DNA of 64,000 bases, from positions 2,232,001 to 2,296,000 of the forward strand of contig NZ_JQNQ01000001.1 in assembly GCF_000745315.1 (NCBI RefSeq). The letters are read 5' to 3'. Shown piece by piece: positions 1 to 7,842 of the stretch. Numbering within the stretch: the first letter of the stretch is position 1; every line of letters begins with the position of its first letter. Source of the DNA: Salegentibacter sp. Hel_I_6. GTDB lineage: Bacteria; Bacteroidota; Bacteroidia; Flavobacteriales; Flavobacteriaceae. A model generated the notes under the pieces. The model ran no database searches and had not been told where the DNA came from. It saw only the letters and a list, made by a program, of their open reading frames with translations. A program made the position numbers and the translations under genes.

Positions 1-209
1 AAAATGATATTGTAAAATGGACCTCCAATCAAATGCGATTATGGAATGAAGGTTCTACATTAATTCTTTTTTCAGTGATATTTTTAGTAATAGTGAGGGA
101 TGCTTTAAACTGGATTTATGGAGTTCTGGGAATTTTTCTATTAGCGGGAATGTTAATGTTGGGAATTAAAATTTACAAACGAATTAGAACTAAAAAACCC
201 GATGCCTAA
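1..209 (+). CDS. C-terminal end of a CopD-like integral membrane protein (5' truncated)
   Basis: An open frame enters from the left edge and ends at TAA 207-209. The visible 68 residues start NDIVKWTSNQ and contain a strongly hydrophobic stretch (LILFSVIFLVIV), then a second one around GVLGIFLLAGMLMLGI, and a basic tail ending KKPDA. The pattern KWTSNQMRLWNE followed by two membrane spans is what I recall from the C-terminus of flavobacterial proteins annotated as CopD family (HemJ/copper-resistance-D-like membrane proteins). The start lies outside the window. It is followed 39 bp later by the histidine kinase on the same strand. The membrane nature is seen directly; the CopD assignment is recalled and moderate. 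Confidence 0.6.
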   Translation, partial: NDIVKWTSNQMRLWNEGSTLILFSVIFLVIVRDALNWIYGVLGIFLLAGMLMLGIKIYKRIRTKKPDA

Positions 210-248
210 TTGGTGTGATAATTGATTAATTTGGGCTAATAATCACTT

Positions 249-1697
249 ATGAAGCTTTCTAAACTTTCCTTAAGTACTCGTATTTTTATCTCCATGATCC
301 TATTGGTGTTGGGAGCTTCAATTCTAATTGTGGGAATTACGGTTTATCAATATAAGCAGGAAGCTGAAAATTATCACCGCGAACGCCTGGAGCGAAAAGA
401 GCAGGCGATAAGAGAAAACATCAGGTTTATTCTGGCCAGTACAACTTACCTTGTTAATAGTGAGAATATTGATAATATTCTAAGGGGTAAAATAGACGAA
501 ATGGCTCAGGTTCACGAAATGCAAATCAATGTTTATAATCTTGATGGGCGTTTAATGGTAAAATCAGACCAATCTTTTTTTAGGGATACTACAGATAACC
601 AGATAGATCGGGAGATTCTTCAAAAAATAGAAAAATCTGAACATAAGCGCTATTTGCAAAAAACCCAAATTAATGAACAAAAATACCAATCGTCGTATAC
701 CCATATTACCGACGGAAAATTTAAACCAATAGCCATACTATATCTTCCTTATTTGCAGGATGATTCGGTTTTAAATCGCGACTTGAACAATTTCCTCATT
801 CGAATGGGTGAAGTTTATTTATTTATGCTGGTTTTGGCTATAATAATGTCTTATTTTCTGTCTAAATACATTACGAAATCGCTTAAGATTATTTCAGATA
901 AAATTACCGAAACCCGTTTAGATAAGAGAAATCAGAAAATTGATATCAGCAACGCTTCTGAAGAGATTTACACGCTTGTTGCAGCATATAATAGTATGAT
1001 TGACGAGTTGGAGGAAAGTGCAGTACAACTGGCCGCAGGAGAGCGAGAACAAGCCTGGCGTGAAATGGCCAAACAGGTCGCCCATGAGATTAAAAATCCG
1101 TTAACTCCAATGCGCTTGAGTGTACAAAGTTTTGAACGAAACTTTAATCCTAATGACCCAGATATTGAAGCAAAGGTTGCTGAATATTCTACAACACTCA
1201 TCAATCAAATAGATACGATGAGCTCTATTGCATCGGCATTTTCTAATTTCGCAAAAATGCCGGCTCAGCAAAACGAAATGCTGAATGTTCCAAAAATAGT
1301 GAAACTCGCTCTGGATATTTTTAATGAAGATTATATTCAGTTTTCCAGTGAAAAAGAGGAAATTCTGGCAAAATTCGACCGTACACAGCTAATTAGAGTA
1401 ATTACCAATTTGGTGAAAAACGCAATACAAGCTATGCATGGGCAAGAAAATCCGCGTATTATAGTAAGCATTCATGAAGAGGAATCAGAAGTATGTGTGA
1501 TTATTTCTGACAACGGAATGGGAATTTCCGAAGAAAATTTAGAGAAGGTTTTTGAACCTAAATTTACTACCAAAAGCAGTGGAATGGGGCTTGGACTGGC
1601 CATGGTAAAGAATATTGTGGAAACCTATAATGGAAGTATTACCTTTACTTCAAAGCAGGGGAAAGGCACTACGTTTAAGGTGCGTTTTCCAAAATAA
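249..1697 (+). CDS. Membrane sensor histidine kinase, NtrY-like
   Basis: A 482-residue inner-membrane sensor kinase that would autophosphorylate on His and pass phosphate to a response regulator. An N-terminal membrane span (about residues 12-32), an extracytoplasmic sensor loop of about 150 residues and a second span (about 185-205) precede a HAMP-like linker. The H-box reads KQVAHEIKNPLTP with the phospho-acceptor His near residue 279. The N-box is NLVKNAIQAM (about 388), the G1 box DNGMG (about 420) and the G2 box GMGLGLAM (about 445), so the ATPase domain is complete. HEIKNPLTP is typical of NtrY-type kinases. No response regulator is adjacent, so it is an orphan here. It is followed by enoyl-CoA hydratase 28 bp downstream, possibly co-transcribed. 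The signal is unknown. Confidence 0.9.
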   Translation: MKLSKLSLSTRIFISMILLVLGASILIVGITVYQYKQEAENYHRERLERKEQAIRENIRFILASTTYLVNSENIDNILRGKIDEMAQVHEMQINVYNLDGRLMVKSDQSFFRDTTDNQIDREILQKIEKSEHKRYLQKTQINEQKYQSSYTHITDGKFKPIAILYLPYLQDDSVLNRDLNNFLIRMGEVYLFMLVLAIIMSYFLSKYITKSLKIISDKITETRLDKRNQKIDISNASEEIYTLVAAYNSMIDELEESAVQLAAGEREQAWREMAKQVAHEIKNPLTPMRLSVQSFERNFNPNDPDIEAKVAEYSTTLINQIDTMSSIASAFSNFAKMPAQQNEMLNVPKIVKLALDIFNEDYIQFSSEKEEILAKFDRTQLIRVITNLVKNAIQAMHGQENPRIIVSIHEEESEVCVIISDNGMGISEENLEKVFEPKFTTKSSGMGLGLAMVKNIVETYNGSITFTSKQGKGTTFKVRFPK

Positions 1698-1725
1698 AAT
1701 AAGTAACGAACCAAAAATTTTAAAT

Positions 1726-2508
1726 ATGGAATTCGAAAATATTTTAACCGAAAATAATGACGGAATTTTACAAATTTCAATAAATCGTCCTAAAAAATTA
1801 AACGCATTAAACCGCGATACTATTGAAGAATTGCACGAGGCTTTCTCTGATGCTAAAGAAGATAGCGAAGTAAAAGTAATTATCTTAACCGGAACAGGTG
1901 AAAAGGCTTTTGTTGCCGGTGCTGATATTAGTGAATTCTCCAATTTTTCTACGGAAGAAGGTCGGGAGCTTGCAGCCGATGGACAAGCTAAACTATTCGA
2001 TTTTGTAGCCAACTTTCCAAAACCGGTGATTGCAGCGGTAAATGGCTTTGCACTTGGCGGCGGACTCGAATTGGCGATGTCTGCTCATTTTAGAGTAGCA
2101 AGCGATAATGCTAAAATGGGGCTTCCCGAAACTTCACTTGGGCTAATTCCCGGTTATGGAGGTACGCAGCGACTTCCGCAACTTGTTGGAAAAGGTCGCG
2201 CTATGGAGATGATCATGACCGCAGGTATGATAGATGCTAACCAAGCGCTTCAATATAATCTGGTAAATCACGTTTGTGAGCCGGAAGAATTAATAGAATT
2301 TACCGAAAAAATTGCTCAGAAGATTATGAAAAATTCTCTGGTAGCTATGAGCGCCGCAATTAGGGCGGTTAATGCAAATTACGAAGATGGCGTAAACGGC
2401 TTTGGAGTGGAAATTAGCGAATTTGGAAGTTCTTTTGGAACCGAAGATTTTAAAGAAGGAACTTCAGCCTTTTTAAATAAACGCAAAGCAGATTTTCCGG
2501 GAAAATAA
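1726..2508 (+). CDS. Enoyl-CoA hydratase/isomerase (crotonase family)
   Basis: A 260-residue cytoplasmic enzyme of the crotonase fold, expected to hydrate 2-enoyl-CoA (or 3-hydroxybutyryl-CoA-type substrates) in fatty-acid or butanoate metabolism. AFVAGADISEF forms the first oxyanion-hole segment (about residues 60-70). GGGLELAM and PETSLGLIPGYGGTQRL carry the two catalytic glutamates about 20 residues apart, as in short-chain enoyl-CoA hydratases. The start at ATG 1726 (MEFENILTEN) is chosen because an upstream in-frame ATG would run deep into the kinase gene and add non-homologous sequence. It lies 28 bp after the kinase stop. The substrate chain length cannot be read from sequence. Confidence 0.92.
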   Translation: MEFENILTENNDGILQISINRPKKLNALNRDTIEELHEAFSDAKEDSEVKVIILTGTGEKAFVAGADISEFSNFSTEEGRELAADGQAKLFDFVANFPKPVIAAVNGFALGGGLELAMSAHFRVASDNAKMGLPETSLGLIPGYGGTQRLPQLVGKGRAMEMIMTAGMIDANQALQYNLVNHVCEPEELIEFTEKIAQKIMKNSLVAMSAAIRAVNANYEDGVNGFGVEISEFGSSFGTEDFKEGTSAFLNKRKADFPGK

Positions 2509-2598
2509 TATAAAAGCTTTGACATTCAGCATATATCTTTTGAATGTTAAAGCTTATTTTTTATTCTATTAATAGGATATATTCCATAAATTTGTAAT

Positions 2599-3675
2599 AT
2601 GTCCAATAATAATGAATTTATCTACGGAAGAGGTGCGCAGTTAAATGTGTCTAACCGATTTGATGCGCACAATCACGAGTTTAGGGATGATTTTCTAAAT
2701 CATTGTGCTACTGAAGGGGATGAGGTGCAAAACTCTAAAACCGTTTTATTAGATACTTTTCCTAAAAGTATTGTGAATAAAGTGACCAGCCCCGATGTGG
2801 GTATGGGTTTTTCTCTAAATCCTTACCAGGGCTGCGAACACGGTTGTGTTTACTGTTATGCTCGTAATTCCCACGAATACTGGGGTTATAGCGCCGGACT
2901 CGATTTTGAACAGAAAATTCTTGTAAAAAGAAACGCGGTCCAGTTGCTTGAAAAGAAAATAAGCGGTAAAAAGTGGGAAGCTGCTCCTATTGTACTTTCC
3001 GGAAATACCGATTGTTACCAGCCTATTGAGAAGAAACTGAAAATTACCCGCCAACTACTGGAAACGTTTCTGAAGTATAAACATCCGGTAGGAATTATTA
3101 CCAAGAATGCACTGGTGCAAAGGGATATGGATATTTTACGAGAGCTGGCAGCAGATAATTTAGTACACGTGAACCTTTCGGTTACTTCGCTGGAAGAAAA
3201 AACCCGAAGGATTTTGGAGCCTAGAACCGCAAGCATTAAAAAACGCCTGGAAACCATAGAGAAACTTTCTCTGGCAAACATTCCTGTTAGTGTTATGATG
3301 GCTCCTATAATTCCCGCCATCAACTCTCACGAAATCATGCCTTTGGTCAAAGAGGTTTCAGAAAGGGGTGCCCTGGGCATTGGCTATACCATTGTGCGTT
3401 TAAATGGTTCGATTGGTGCAATTTTCACCGATTGGATTAAGAAAACAATGCCAGATAGAGCCGATAAAGTTTTAAGTCAAATTGAAAGTGTACACGGCGG
3501 GAGTCTAAATGATAGTCGCTTTGGAACGAGAATGAAAGGAGAAGGCGAGTTTGCAGATCAGGTAAAGCAACAATTTAAAATAGCGCGAGCTAAATATTTA
3601 AAAGGAAGAGAAAGACCATTGCTAAACTGCGATCTACATGAAGAATTTAAAGACGGACAAATGAAGCTGTTTTGA
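2599..3675 (+). CDS. PA0069-family radical SAM protein (SplB-like)
   Basis: A 358-residue protein with a radical-SAM cluster motif GCEHGCVYCYAR (C-x3-C-x2-C, about residues 76-88), which binds a 4Fe-4S cluster and S-adenosylmethionine. YQGCEHGCVYCYARNSHEYW is the hallmark of the PA0069/spore photoproduct lyase-like group. Further family segments are VLSGNTDCYQPIEK and the EPRTASIKKRLETI region. The reaction of this group is not established, so no substrate is offered. It stands alone, 90 bp after the hydratase and 136 bp before the glycosylase gene on the same strand. The family is secure and the function unknown. Confidence 0.9.
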   Translation: MSNNNEFIYGRGAQLNVSNRFDAHNHEFRDDFLNHCATEGDEVQNSKTVLLDTFPKSIVNKVTSPDVGMGFSLNPYQGCEHGCVYCYARNSHEYWGYSAGLDFEQKILVKRNAVQLLEKKISGKKWEAAPIVLSGNTDCYQPIEKKLKITRQLLETFLKYKHPVGIITKNALVQRDMDILRELAADNLVHVNLSVTSLEEKTRRILEPRTASIKKRLETIEKLSLANIPVSVMMAPIIPAINSHEIMPLVKEVSERGALGIGYTIVRLNGSIGAIFTDWIKKTMPDRADKVLSQIESVHGGSLNDSRFGTRMKGEGEFADQVKQQFKIARAKYLKGRERPLLNCDLHEEFKDGQMKLF

Positions 3676-3811
3676 GAGACCGTCGTTTTGCTAAAACCAG
3701 TTCAGACTTTGATAATAAACTTTATGATGAATTTATAAGCTTAAAGCTAAAATCATTAATATTTTAGAGATAGGAGATAACCGGAAACCGATAACTCATA
3801 ACTGAAAAGAC

Positions 3812-4597
3812 ATGCCAGAACTACCAGAAGTTGCTTACCAGAAAAAATATGCCGATGCTACTATTTTGCATAAAAAGATAGTAAATGTAGAGACCGGTGA
3901 TAAAAAAATATACCAGTCGGCTCAAAGTGAATTTGTAGAAACCCTAAAAGACAATCAATTTACCGGAAGCGAACGCCTGGGGAAATACTTATTCTTAAAT
4001 TTAGAGAATAAAGGGGTTTTGGTAGTGCATTTTGGAATGACCGGGAAACTGGAATATTATCAACACGATGAGGTGCCAAAGTATGCACAACTCACACTTA
4101 CCTTCGAAGACCATTCCCGGGTTTCCTTTACCTGTCCGCGTAAATTTGGAAAGCTCTATTTAGCTAAAAGTTTAGCTGAATTTCAGAAAGAAAATGATCT
4201 GGGATTTGATGCGCTTGCCCTTACAAAAGAACAGTTTTCAGAAATTTTGGATGGAAAAACCGGAACGATAAAAGGCTTGCTTATGAACCAAAAACTCATC
4301 GCGGGAATTGGAAATTTGTATGCCGATGAGGTGCTTTTCCAGGCCAAAGTTCATCCAACAATCAAAGTTGATAAACTTTCAGAAAAAGAGAAGCTGGTGA
4401 TTTTTAAAGAGATCGAAGAAGTCCTGGAAGTGGTAAAAGAAGCCAGGGTAGAAGGGAAGAAACTCCCGAAGTCTTATCTAACTTCGGTGCGTAAAAAAGA
4501 CGTAGGATGTCCCAGGGAGAACGGTAAAATTGAACAAATAAAAGTTTCGGGGAGAACCACTTATTTCTGTCCTACCTGTCAAAAGGAGAAATCTTAA
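3812..4597 (+). CDS. Fpg/Nei-family DNA glycosylase/AP lyase
   Basis: A 261-residue base-excision-repair enzyme. The mature N-terminus PELPEV supplies the catalytic N-terminal proline and Glu that excise oxidised bases and cleave the AP site. LGKYLFL holds the conserved lysine (about residue 57), and LIAGIGNLYADEVLF is the helix-two-turn-helix DNA-contact segment (about 165-180). The C-terminal zinc finger region is VGCPRENGK followed by YFCPTCQ. Only three of the four usual cysteines are present, because the first CxxC pair reads C-P-R-E, so the finger may be degenerate or use another ligand. The gene converges on the HD-hydrolase gene with 3 bp between stops. Fpg versus Nei preference cannot be decided by eye. 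Confidence 0.9.
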   Translation: MPELPEVAYQKKYADATILHKKIVNVETGDKKIYQSAQSEFVETLKDNQFTGSERLGKYLFLNLENKGVLVVHFGMTGKLEYYQHDEVPKYAQLTLTFEDHSRVSFTCPRKFGKLYLAKSLAEFQKENDLGFDALALTKEQFSEILDGKTGTIKGLLMNQKLIAGIGNLYADEVLFQAKVHPTIKVDKLSEKEKLVIFKEIEEVLEVVKEARVEGKKLPKSYLTSVRKKDVGCPRENGKIEQIKVSGRTTYFCPTCQKEKS

Positions 4598-4600
4598 AAT

Positions 4601-5254
4601 TTAAACTTTTCCGTTCCATTCCGCATAAAATTGCTCCAGGTAAAGTTCCATAAATTCATGGCGCCTTTGGGCAATCTCCTTTCCTGTTTCAGTATTCATT
4701 CGGTCTTTTAGCAAAAGTAATTTTTCGTAAAAATGATTGATGGTTGGTGCAGTAGAAGCTTTGTATTCTTCTTTGCTCATATTCAGGTCTGGCTTAATTT
4801 CAGGATCGTAAAGGGCACGGCCTTTAAAGCCTCCATAGTTAAAGGTACGGGCAATTCCTATTGCACCCAGCGCATCTAACCTGTCGGCATCCTGAACTAT
4901 TTCGAGTTCAATCGAATTAAATTCCCGCTGAATATTTCCGCCTTTAAAAGATACGTTTTCGATGATTTTTACCACCTGATCTATAACTTCAGCATCAACC
5001 TGTTGTTTCTCAAGAAATTTTGATGCCACGTTGGGTCCAACACTTTCATCTCCATTGTGAAATTTTGAATCGGCGATGTCGTGCAACAGAGCGCCTAATT
5101 CTACGATAAAAAGATCAGCATTTTCATTTTTTGCAATCAGTTTCGCATTTTTCCAAACCCGCTGAATATGAAACCAGTCGTGACCACCTTCAGCATTTTT
5201 AAGGGTTTCTTTTACGAAGGTTTTAGTATTTTTTAATATCTGGGGTTTATTCAT
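4601..5254 (-). CDS. HD-domain phosphohydrolase
   Basis: A 217-residue cytoplasmic HD-superfamily metal-dependent phosphohydrolase. The metal-binding H...HD...D signature is seen as GGHDWFHIQRVW (about residue 25), GALLHDIAD (about 56) and QDADRLDALGAIGIAR (about 120). The length and the DADRLDALGA block match the group of small HD hydrolases annotated as uncharacterised nucleotide phosphohydrolases (YedJ-like). It ends convergently against the Fpg/Nei gene. The substrate is unknown. Confidence 0.88.
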   Translation of the reverse strand: MNKPQILKNTKTFVKETLKNAEGGHDWFHIQRVWKNAKLIAKNENADLFIVELGALLHDIADSKFHNGDESVGPNVASKFLEKQQVDAEVIDQVVKIIENVSFKGGNIQREFNSIELEIVQDADRLDALGAIGIARTFNYGGFKGRALYDPEIKPDLNMSKEEYKASTAPTINHFYEKLLLLKDRMNTETGKEIAQRRHEFMELYLEQFYAEWNGKV

Positions 5255-5288
5255 ATTTTAATCAAAGAATATTTTGGAAGTGTCGCTT

Positions 5289-5390
5289 CGTCAAGCTGAA
5301 CTCGTTTCAGCTTCTGATATTATTACAATTTAAGATCTTAGATCTCCGAATAAATTTCGGAGCAGGCTCTGAAATAAATTCAGGATGACG
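5289..5390. repeat. Intergenic REP-like palindromic element, copy 1
   Basis: An element in the gap between the HD hydrolase and acyltransferase genes. It starts CGTCAAGCTGAAC and ends TTCAGGATGACG. Its end arms are the reverse complements of the arms of the element at 6248-6317, with single mismatches, so the two copies lie in opposite orientation. An inner hairpin, CTCCGAA/TTTCGGAG, lies near 5344-5362. This is a dispersed repeat, not a gene. Confidence 0.75.
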
Positions 5391-5412
5391 TTTTAATATA
5401 CCTACAGGCGTA

Positions 5413-6144
5413 TTACTTAATATCCGCAATAATAGTTCGTTCCACTTTAGCAACCAAACTTTCCGGATCGTCTGAAGCTACAGGAATGGGCTCGTGAATT
5501 TTTAGCTTGATATGAACGCCGGGTTCCATAGGAAAATTGCCGTGTTTAAAAAGTTTCCAGGAATTATTTATAGTTATGGGAACAATTAAAGCTTCTGGCA
5601 TTTGTTTAAAAAGCATCTGCATTCCGCTAACGGCAAACTTTTTTGGAGCTCCGGTTCGGCTGCGGGTTCCTTCTGGAAAAATTACCGCAGAGCGATTTGT
5701 TTTATTTAAGTATTTAGCAAATTTGGCCATTTTAATAAGTGATTCTCTTGGATTTTTTCGATCTATTAAAACAGAGCCTCCGTGGCGTAGATTAAACGAA
5801 ATACTTGGTATTCCTTTACCTAATTCTTTTTTGCTCACAAATTTTGGATGATGTTTGCGCAAGTGCCATATAATAGGTGGGATATCATACATTCCCTGGT
5901 GATTTGCAACAAAAATACAGGGTTTTTCTATTGGAATATTCTGAGTGTTTTCAATACTAAAACGGGTGCCTAAAATATTAAGGCAACGCATTAAAAATAG
6001 ATTAAAAACATCCACACTCTTTTTATGTGTTTGGTAACCACCAAGTTTTAAGCACAACCACTGGATAGGATGAAAAACCAACAGGTTTAGAAAGAAAAAG
6101 AAATAGAATAAAACCGTTAAGGGGTATGAAAGTATTTTTTTCAT
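5413..6144 (-). CDS. 1-acyl-sn-glycerol-3-phosphate acyltransferase (PlsC-like)
   Basis: A 243-residue membrane-associated acyltransferase of the LPLAT family that would acylate lysophosphatidate to phosphatidate in phospholipid synthesis. A hydrophobic N-terminal segment (about residues 5-28) anchors it. The catalytic NHxxxxD motif is present as NHQGMYD (about residue 80) and the substrate-binding block as FPEGTRSR (about 158). It is a single gene flanked on both sides by copies of the REP-like intergenic element. Exact acyl-acceptor specificity is inferred from the family only. Confidence 0.88.
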   Translation of the reverse strand: MKKILSYPLTVLFYFFFFLNLLVFHPIQWLCLKLGGYQTHKKSVDVFNLFLMRCLNILGTRFSIENTQNIPIEKPCIFVANHQGMYDIPPIIWHLRKHHPKFVSKKELGKGIPSISFNLRHGGSVLIDRKNPRESLIKMAKFAKYLNKTNRSAVIFPEGTRSRTGAPKKFAVSGMQMLFKQMPEALIVPITINNSWKLFKHGNFPMEPGVHIKLKIHEPIPVASDDPESLVAKVERTIIADIK

Positions 6145-6247
6145 CTCTTAGATTATGCAGCTAAATTAAGTATTTAAGCCGTAAACCTACAAATACTAAT
6201 GTGGGAAAGGGAAATAAAAAATGGCTGGTTGAAAAAATGTTTTTGAT

Positions 6248-6317
6248 CGTCATCCTGAACTTGTTTCAGGATCTAGTTTCAAATTAACTTAGAAGCTGAA
6301 ACAAGTTCAGCTTGACG
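6248..6317. repeat. Intergenic REP-like palindromic element, copy 2
   Basis: It begins CGTCATCCTGAACTTG and ends AAGTTCAGCTTGACG, with a short unrelated centre. Each half is itself an imperfect inverted repeat (CCTGAAC..GTTTCAGG; GCTGAAAC..GTTCAGC), so the transcript could fold into two stem-loops. It is the inverted counterpart of the element at 5289-5390. Confidence 0.75.
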
Positions 6318-6365
6318 TAATAAGACTTTTCAACCAGCCATTCAATAATTTATACTGGCTGCTGC

Positions 6366-6776
6366 TTAACAAAACTCGTTATAAGCTCCAATAAGGTTTT
6401 CAGCAATCATTTCAGCCGGGCGACCTTCAATGTGGTGACGCTCTAGCATATGTACTAATTCACCATCTTTAAAAAGTGCCATAGAAGGCGAAGATGGAGG
6501 GAAAGGTACCATTAAGCTACGAGCTTTATCTGTAGCTTCTTTGTCTACCCCTGCGAAAACAGTCACTAAATTATCTGGTTTTTTTGCATTCTGTAAAGAG
6601 ATTCTGGCGCCTGGTCTTGCATTGGCGGCAGCACATCCACAAACCGAATTTACAACTACCAGGGTAGTTCCTTCTTTCTTCATTGCGTTCTCTACATCTT
6701 CTACACTGTGTAATTCTTCAAAACCAATGCTGGTAAGGTCTTCACGCATAGGTTTCACTAAATCTGCTGGATACAT
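6366..6776 (-). CDS. BrxA/BrxB-family bacilliredoxin
   Basis: A 136-residue thioredoxin-fold thiol protein of the YphP/YqiW (UPF0403) family. The redox motif reads VNSVCGCAAANARPG, a C-x-C active site near residues 46-48 characteristic of bacilliredoxins. Other family segments are GVDKEATDKAR and FPPSSPSMALFKDG. In Firmicutes these reduce bacillithiol mixed disulfides; Bacteroidota also use bacillithiol-like chemistry, so a thiol-disulfide repair role is inferred. It is monocistronic, with a consensus promoter box upstream (6812-6819). Confidence 0.92.
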   Translation of the reverse strand: MYPADLVKPMREDLTSIGFEELHSVEDVENAMKKEGTTLVVVNSVCGCAAANARPGARISLQNAKKPDNLVTVFAGVDKEATDKARSLMVPFPPSSPSMALFKDGELVHMLERHHIEGRPAEMIAENLIGAYNEFC

Positions 6777-6811
6777 ATATTTTGTTTTTTGTATTAAACT
6801 TTAGTAAGTGA

Positions 6812-6819
6812 CAAAGATA
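6812..6819 (-). promoter_or_regulatory. -7 promoter box TATCTTTG for the bacilliredoxin gene
   Basis: On the minus strand the sequence reads TATCTTTG, an exact match to the Bacteroidota -7 consensus TAnnTTTG, 36 nt upstream of the start codon. No clear TTG at the expected -33 spacing was seen. Confidence 0.6.
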
Positions 6820-6947
6820 CCAAATTAACTTCAGCTGCCCATATTCCAATTAATTATGTGCGAATAGGTTAAATCGATGAACTTAATTAAATAATTTGTC
6901 GAAATACACGACCCAGGCTAACAAAATTTTGGGGTTAAGGCTCTAGG

Positions 6948-7070
6948 GCATTTAAATCTCGTTTAATGAGTAAACTACTTCAACGCAAGCTTCCGAAGCA
7001 TTTTGATTAGAAAATACAATTTGATTTCGAGGCAAGCTTCAAAGCATTTAAATCTCGATTATCGAGTAAA
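6948..7070 (+). repeat. Short dispersed repeat with motif AAATCTCGATTATCGAGTAAA, near-tandem copies
   Basis: The unit has a 5' part of the form TTTCGAGGCAAGCTTC, then GCATTTAAATCTCG and a small palindrome CTCGATTATCGAG. A degenerate copy (about 6948-7010) precedes a clean copy (7025-7070). A third copy lies at 10241-10287. Both clean copies end shortly upstream of plus-strand genes. Confidence 0.65.
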
Positions 7071-7074
7071 ATAG

Positions 7075-7082
7075 TATCTTTG
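7075..7082 (+). promoter_or_regulatory. -7 promoter box TATCTTTG for the TerB-DnaJ gene
   Basis: An exact TAnnTTTG match 22 nt upstream of the ATG at 7105 and directly downstream of the dispersed repeat. No good TTG -33 element was found. Confidence 0.6.
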
Positions 7083-7104
7083 CCGCTTATTTAAAATTTT
7101 CTTC

Positions 7105-7842
7105 ATGTTTAAATGGATTGCCGCCGTAATTGGCTATATGTATTTCCGGTTTCCGGGAGCCATTTTAGGATTTATTATAGGAACGCTTATAGATAACTGG
7201 ACGCGTGGAAGTGGCGGTGCATTTAAACAAATGTTTGGGCAGCAGGGAGAGCAAAAAGTTTCTCCCGGCGATTTTGAACTTAACTTACTTTCGCTCTGTT
7301 CTCTTGTAATTAAAGCCGATGGCCAGGTTTCCCAGTCTGAAATGGATTATGTACGTTCCTATTTTGTGCAAGCCTATGGGAAAGAGCGAGCCAATGCAAC
7401 ATTTAGAACTTTTAATGAATTAATTAAAAACCGTGAAATTTCAGCGTCAAGAATTTCTCAGTATTTAGCTTCCAGAACCAAATATCCTGCACGTCTACAA
7501 ATTATTCATTTTCTCTTCGGAATAGCGCAAGCCGATGGTCGCGTTAGTGAATCTGAAGCACGCGTGATCCAGGAAATTGCGGGCTATCTTAGAATTGGCC
7601 GAATGGATTTTGAAAGCTTAAAAGCTATGTTCTTTAAATCTGCCGATAATGCTTATAAAATCCTTGAAATTGAAAAATCTGCTACAGATGCTGAGGTTAA
7701 AAAAGCATACAGAAATATGGTTAAAAAATATCATCCCGATAAATTAGGCCATATGGATGAAGCTTATAGAAAAGGAGCTCGCGAAAAATTCAATAAAGTT
7801 CAGGAAGCCTATGACCAAATTCAAAAGGAACGCGGACTTTAG
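7105..7842 (+). CDS. TerB-like/DnaJ-domain co-chaperone (DjlA-type)
   Basis: A 245-residue protein. The hydrophobic, glycine-rich N-terminus (FRFPGAILGFIIGTLID, about residues 14-30) is a likely membrane anchor. A TerB-like helical domain follows (about 60-165, with the repeated motif KADGQVSQSE / QADGRVSESE). The C-terminal J domain (about 185-245) has the HPD motif in KKYHPDKLG that stimulates DnaK ATPase. This order matches DjlA. The gene overlaps the 3' end of the TonB receptor gene by 4 bp (convergent). Confidence 0.88.
   Translation: MFKWIAAVIGYMYFRFPGAILGFIIGTLIDNWTRGSGGAFKQMFGQQGEQKVSPGDFELNLLSLCSLVIKADGQVSQSEMDYVRSYFVQAYGKERANATFRTFNELIKNREISASRISQYLASRTKYPARLQIIHFLFGIAQADGRVSESEARVIQEIAGYLRIGRMDFESLKAMFFKSADNAYKILEIEKSATDAEVKKAYRNMVKKYHPDKLGHMDEAYRKGAREKFNKVQEAYDQIQKERGL

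Larger units (their letters stand above)
6777..7104. other. 328-bp divergent intergenic region
   Basis: This gap separates the divergent bacilliredoxin and TerB-DnaJ genes. It contains one promoter box for each and a tandem copy of a short dispersed repeat (6948-7070). No open frame with coding character was seen. Confidence 0.7.

Noticed and set aside
2587..2594. TAAATTTG, a -7 promoter match before the radical SAM gene
   Set aside because: It ends only 4 nt before the ATG, so transcription would start inside the gene. Probably chance in AT-rich DNA.
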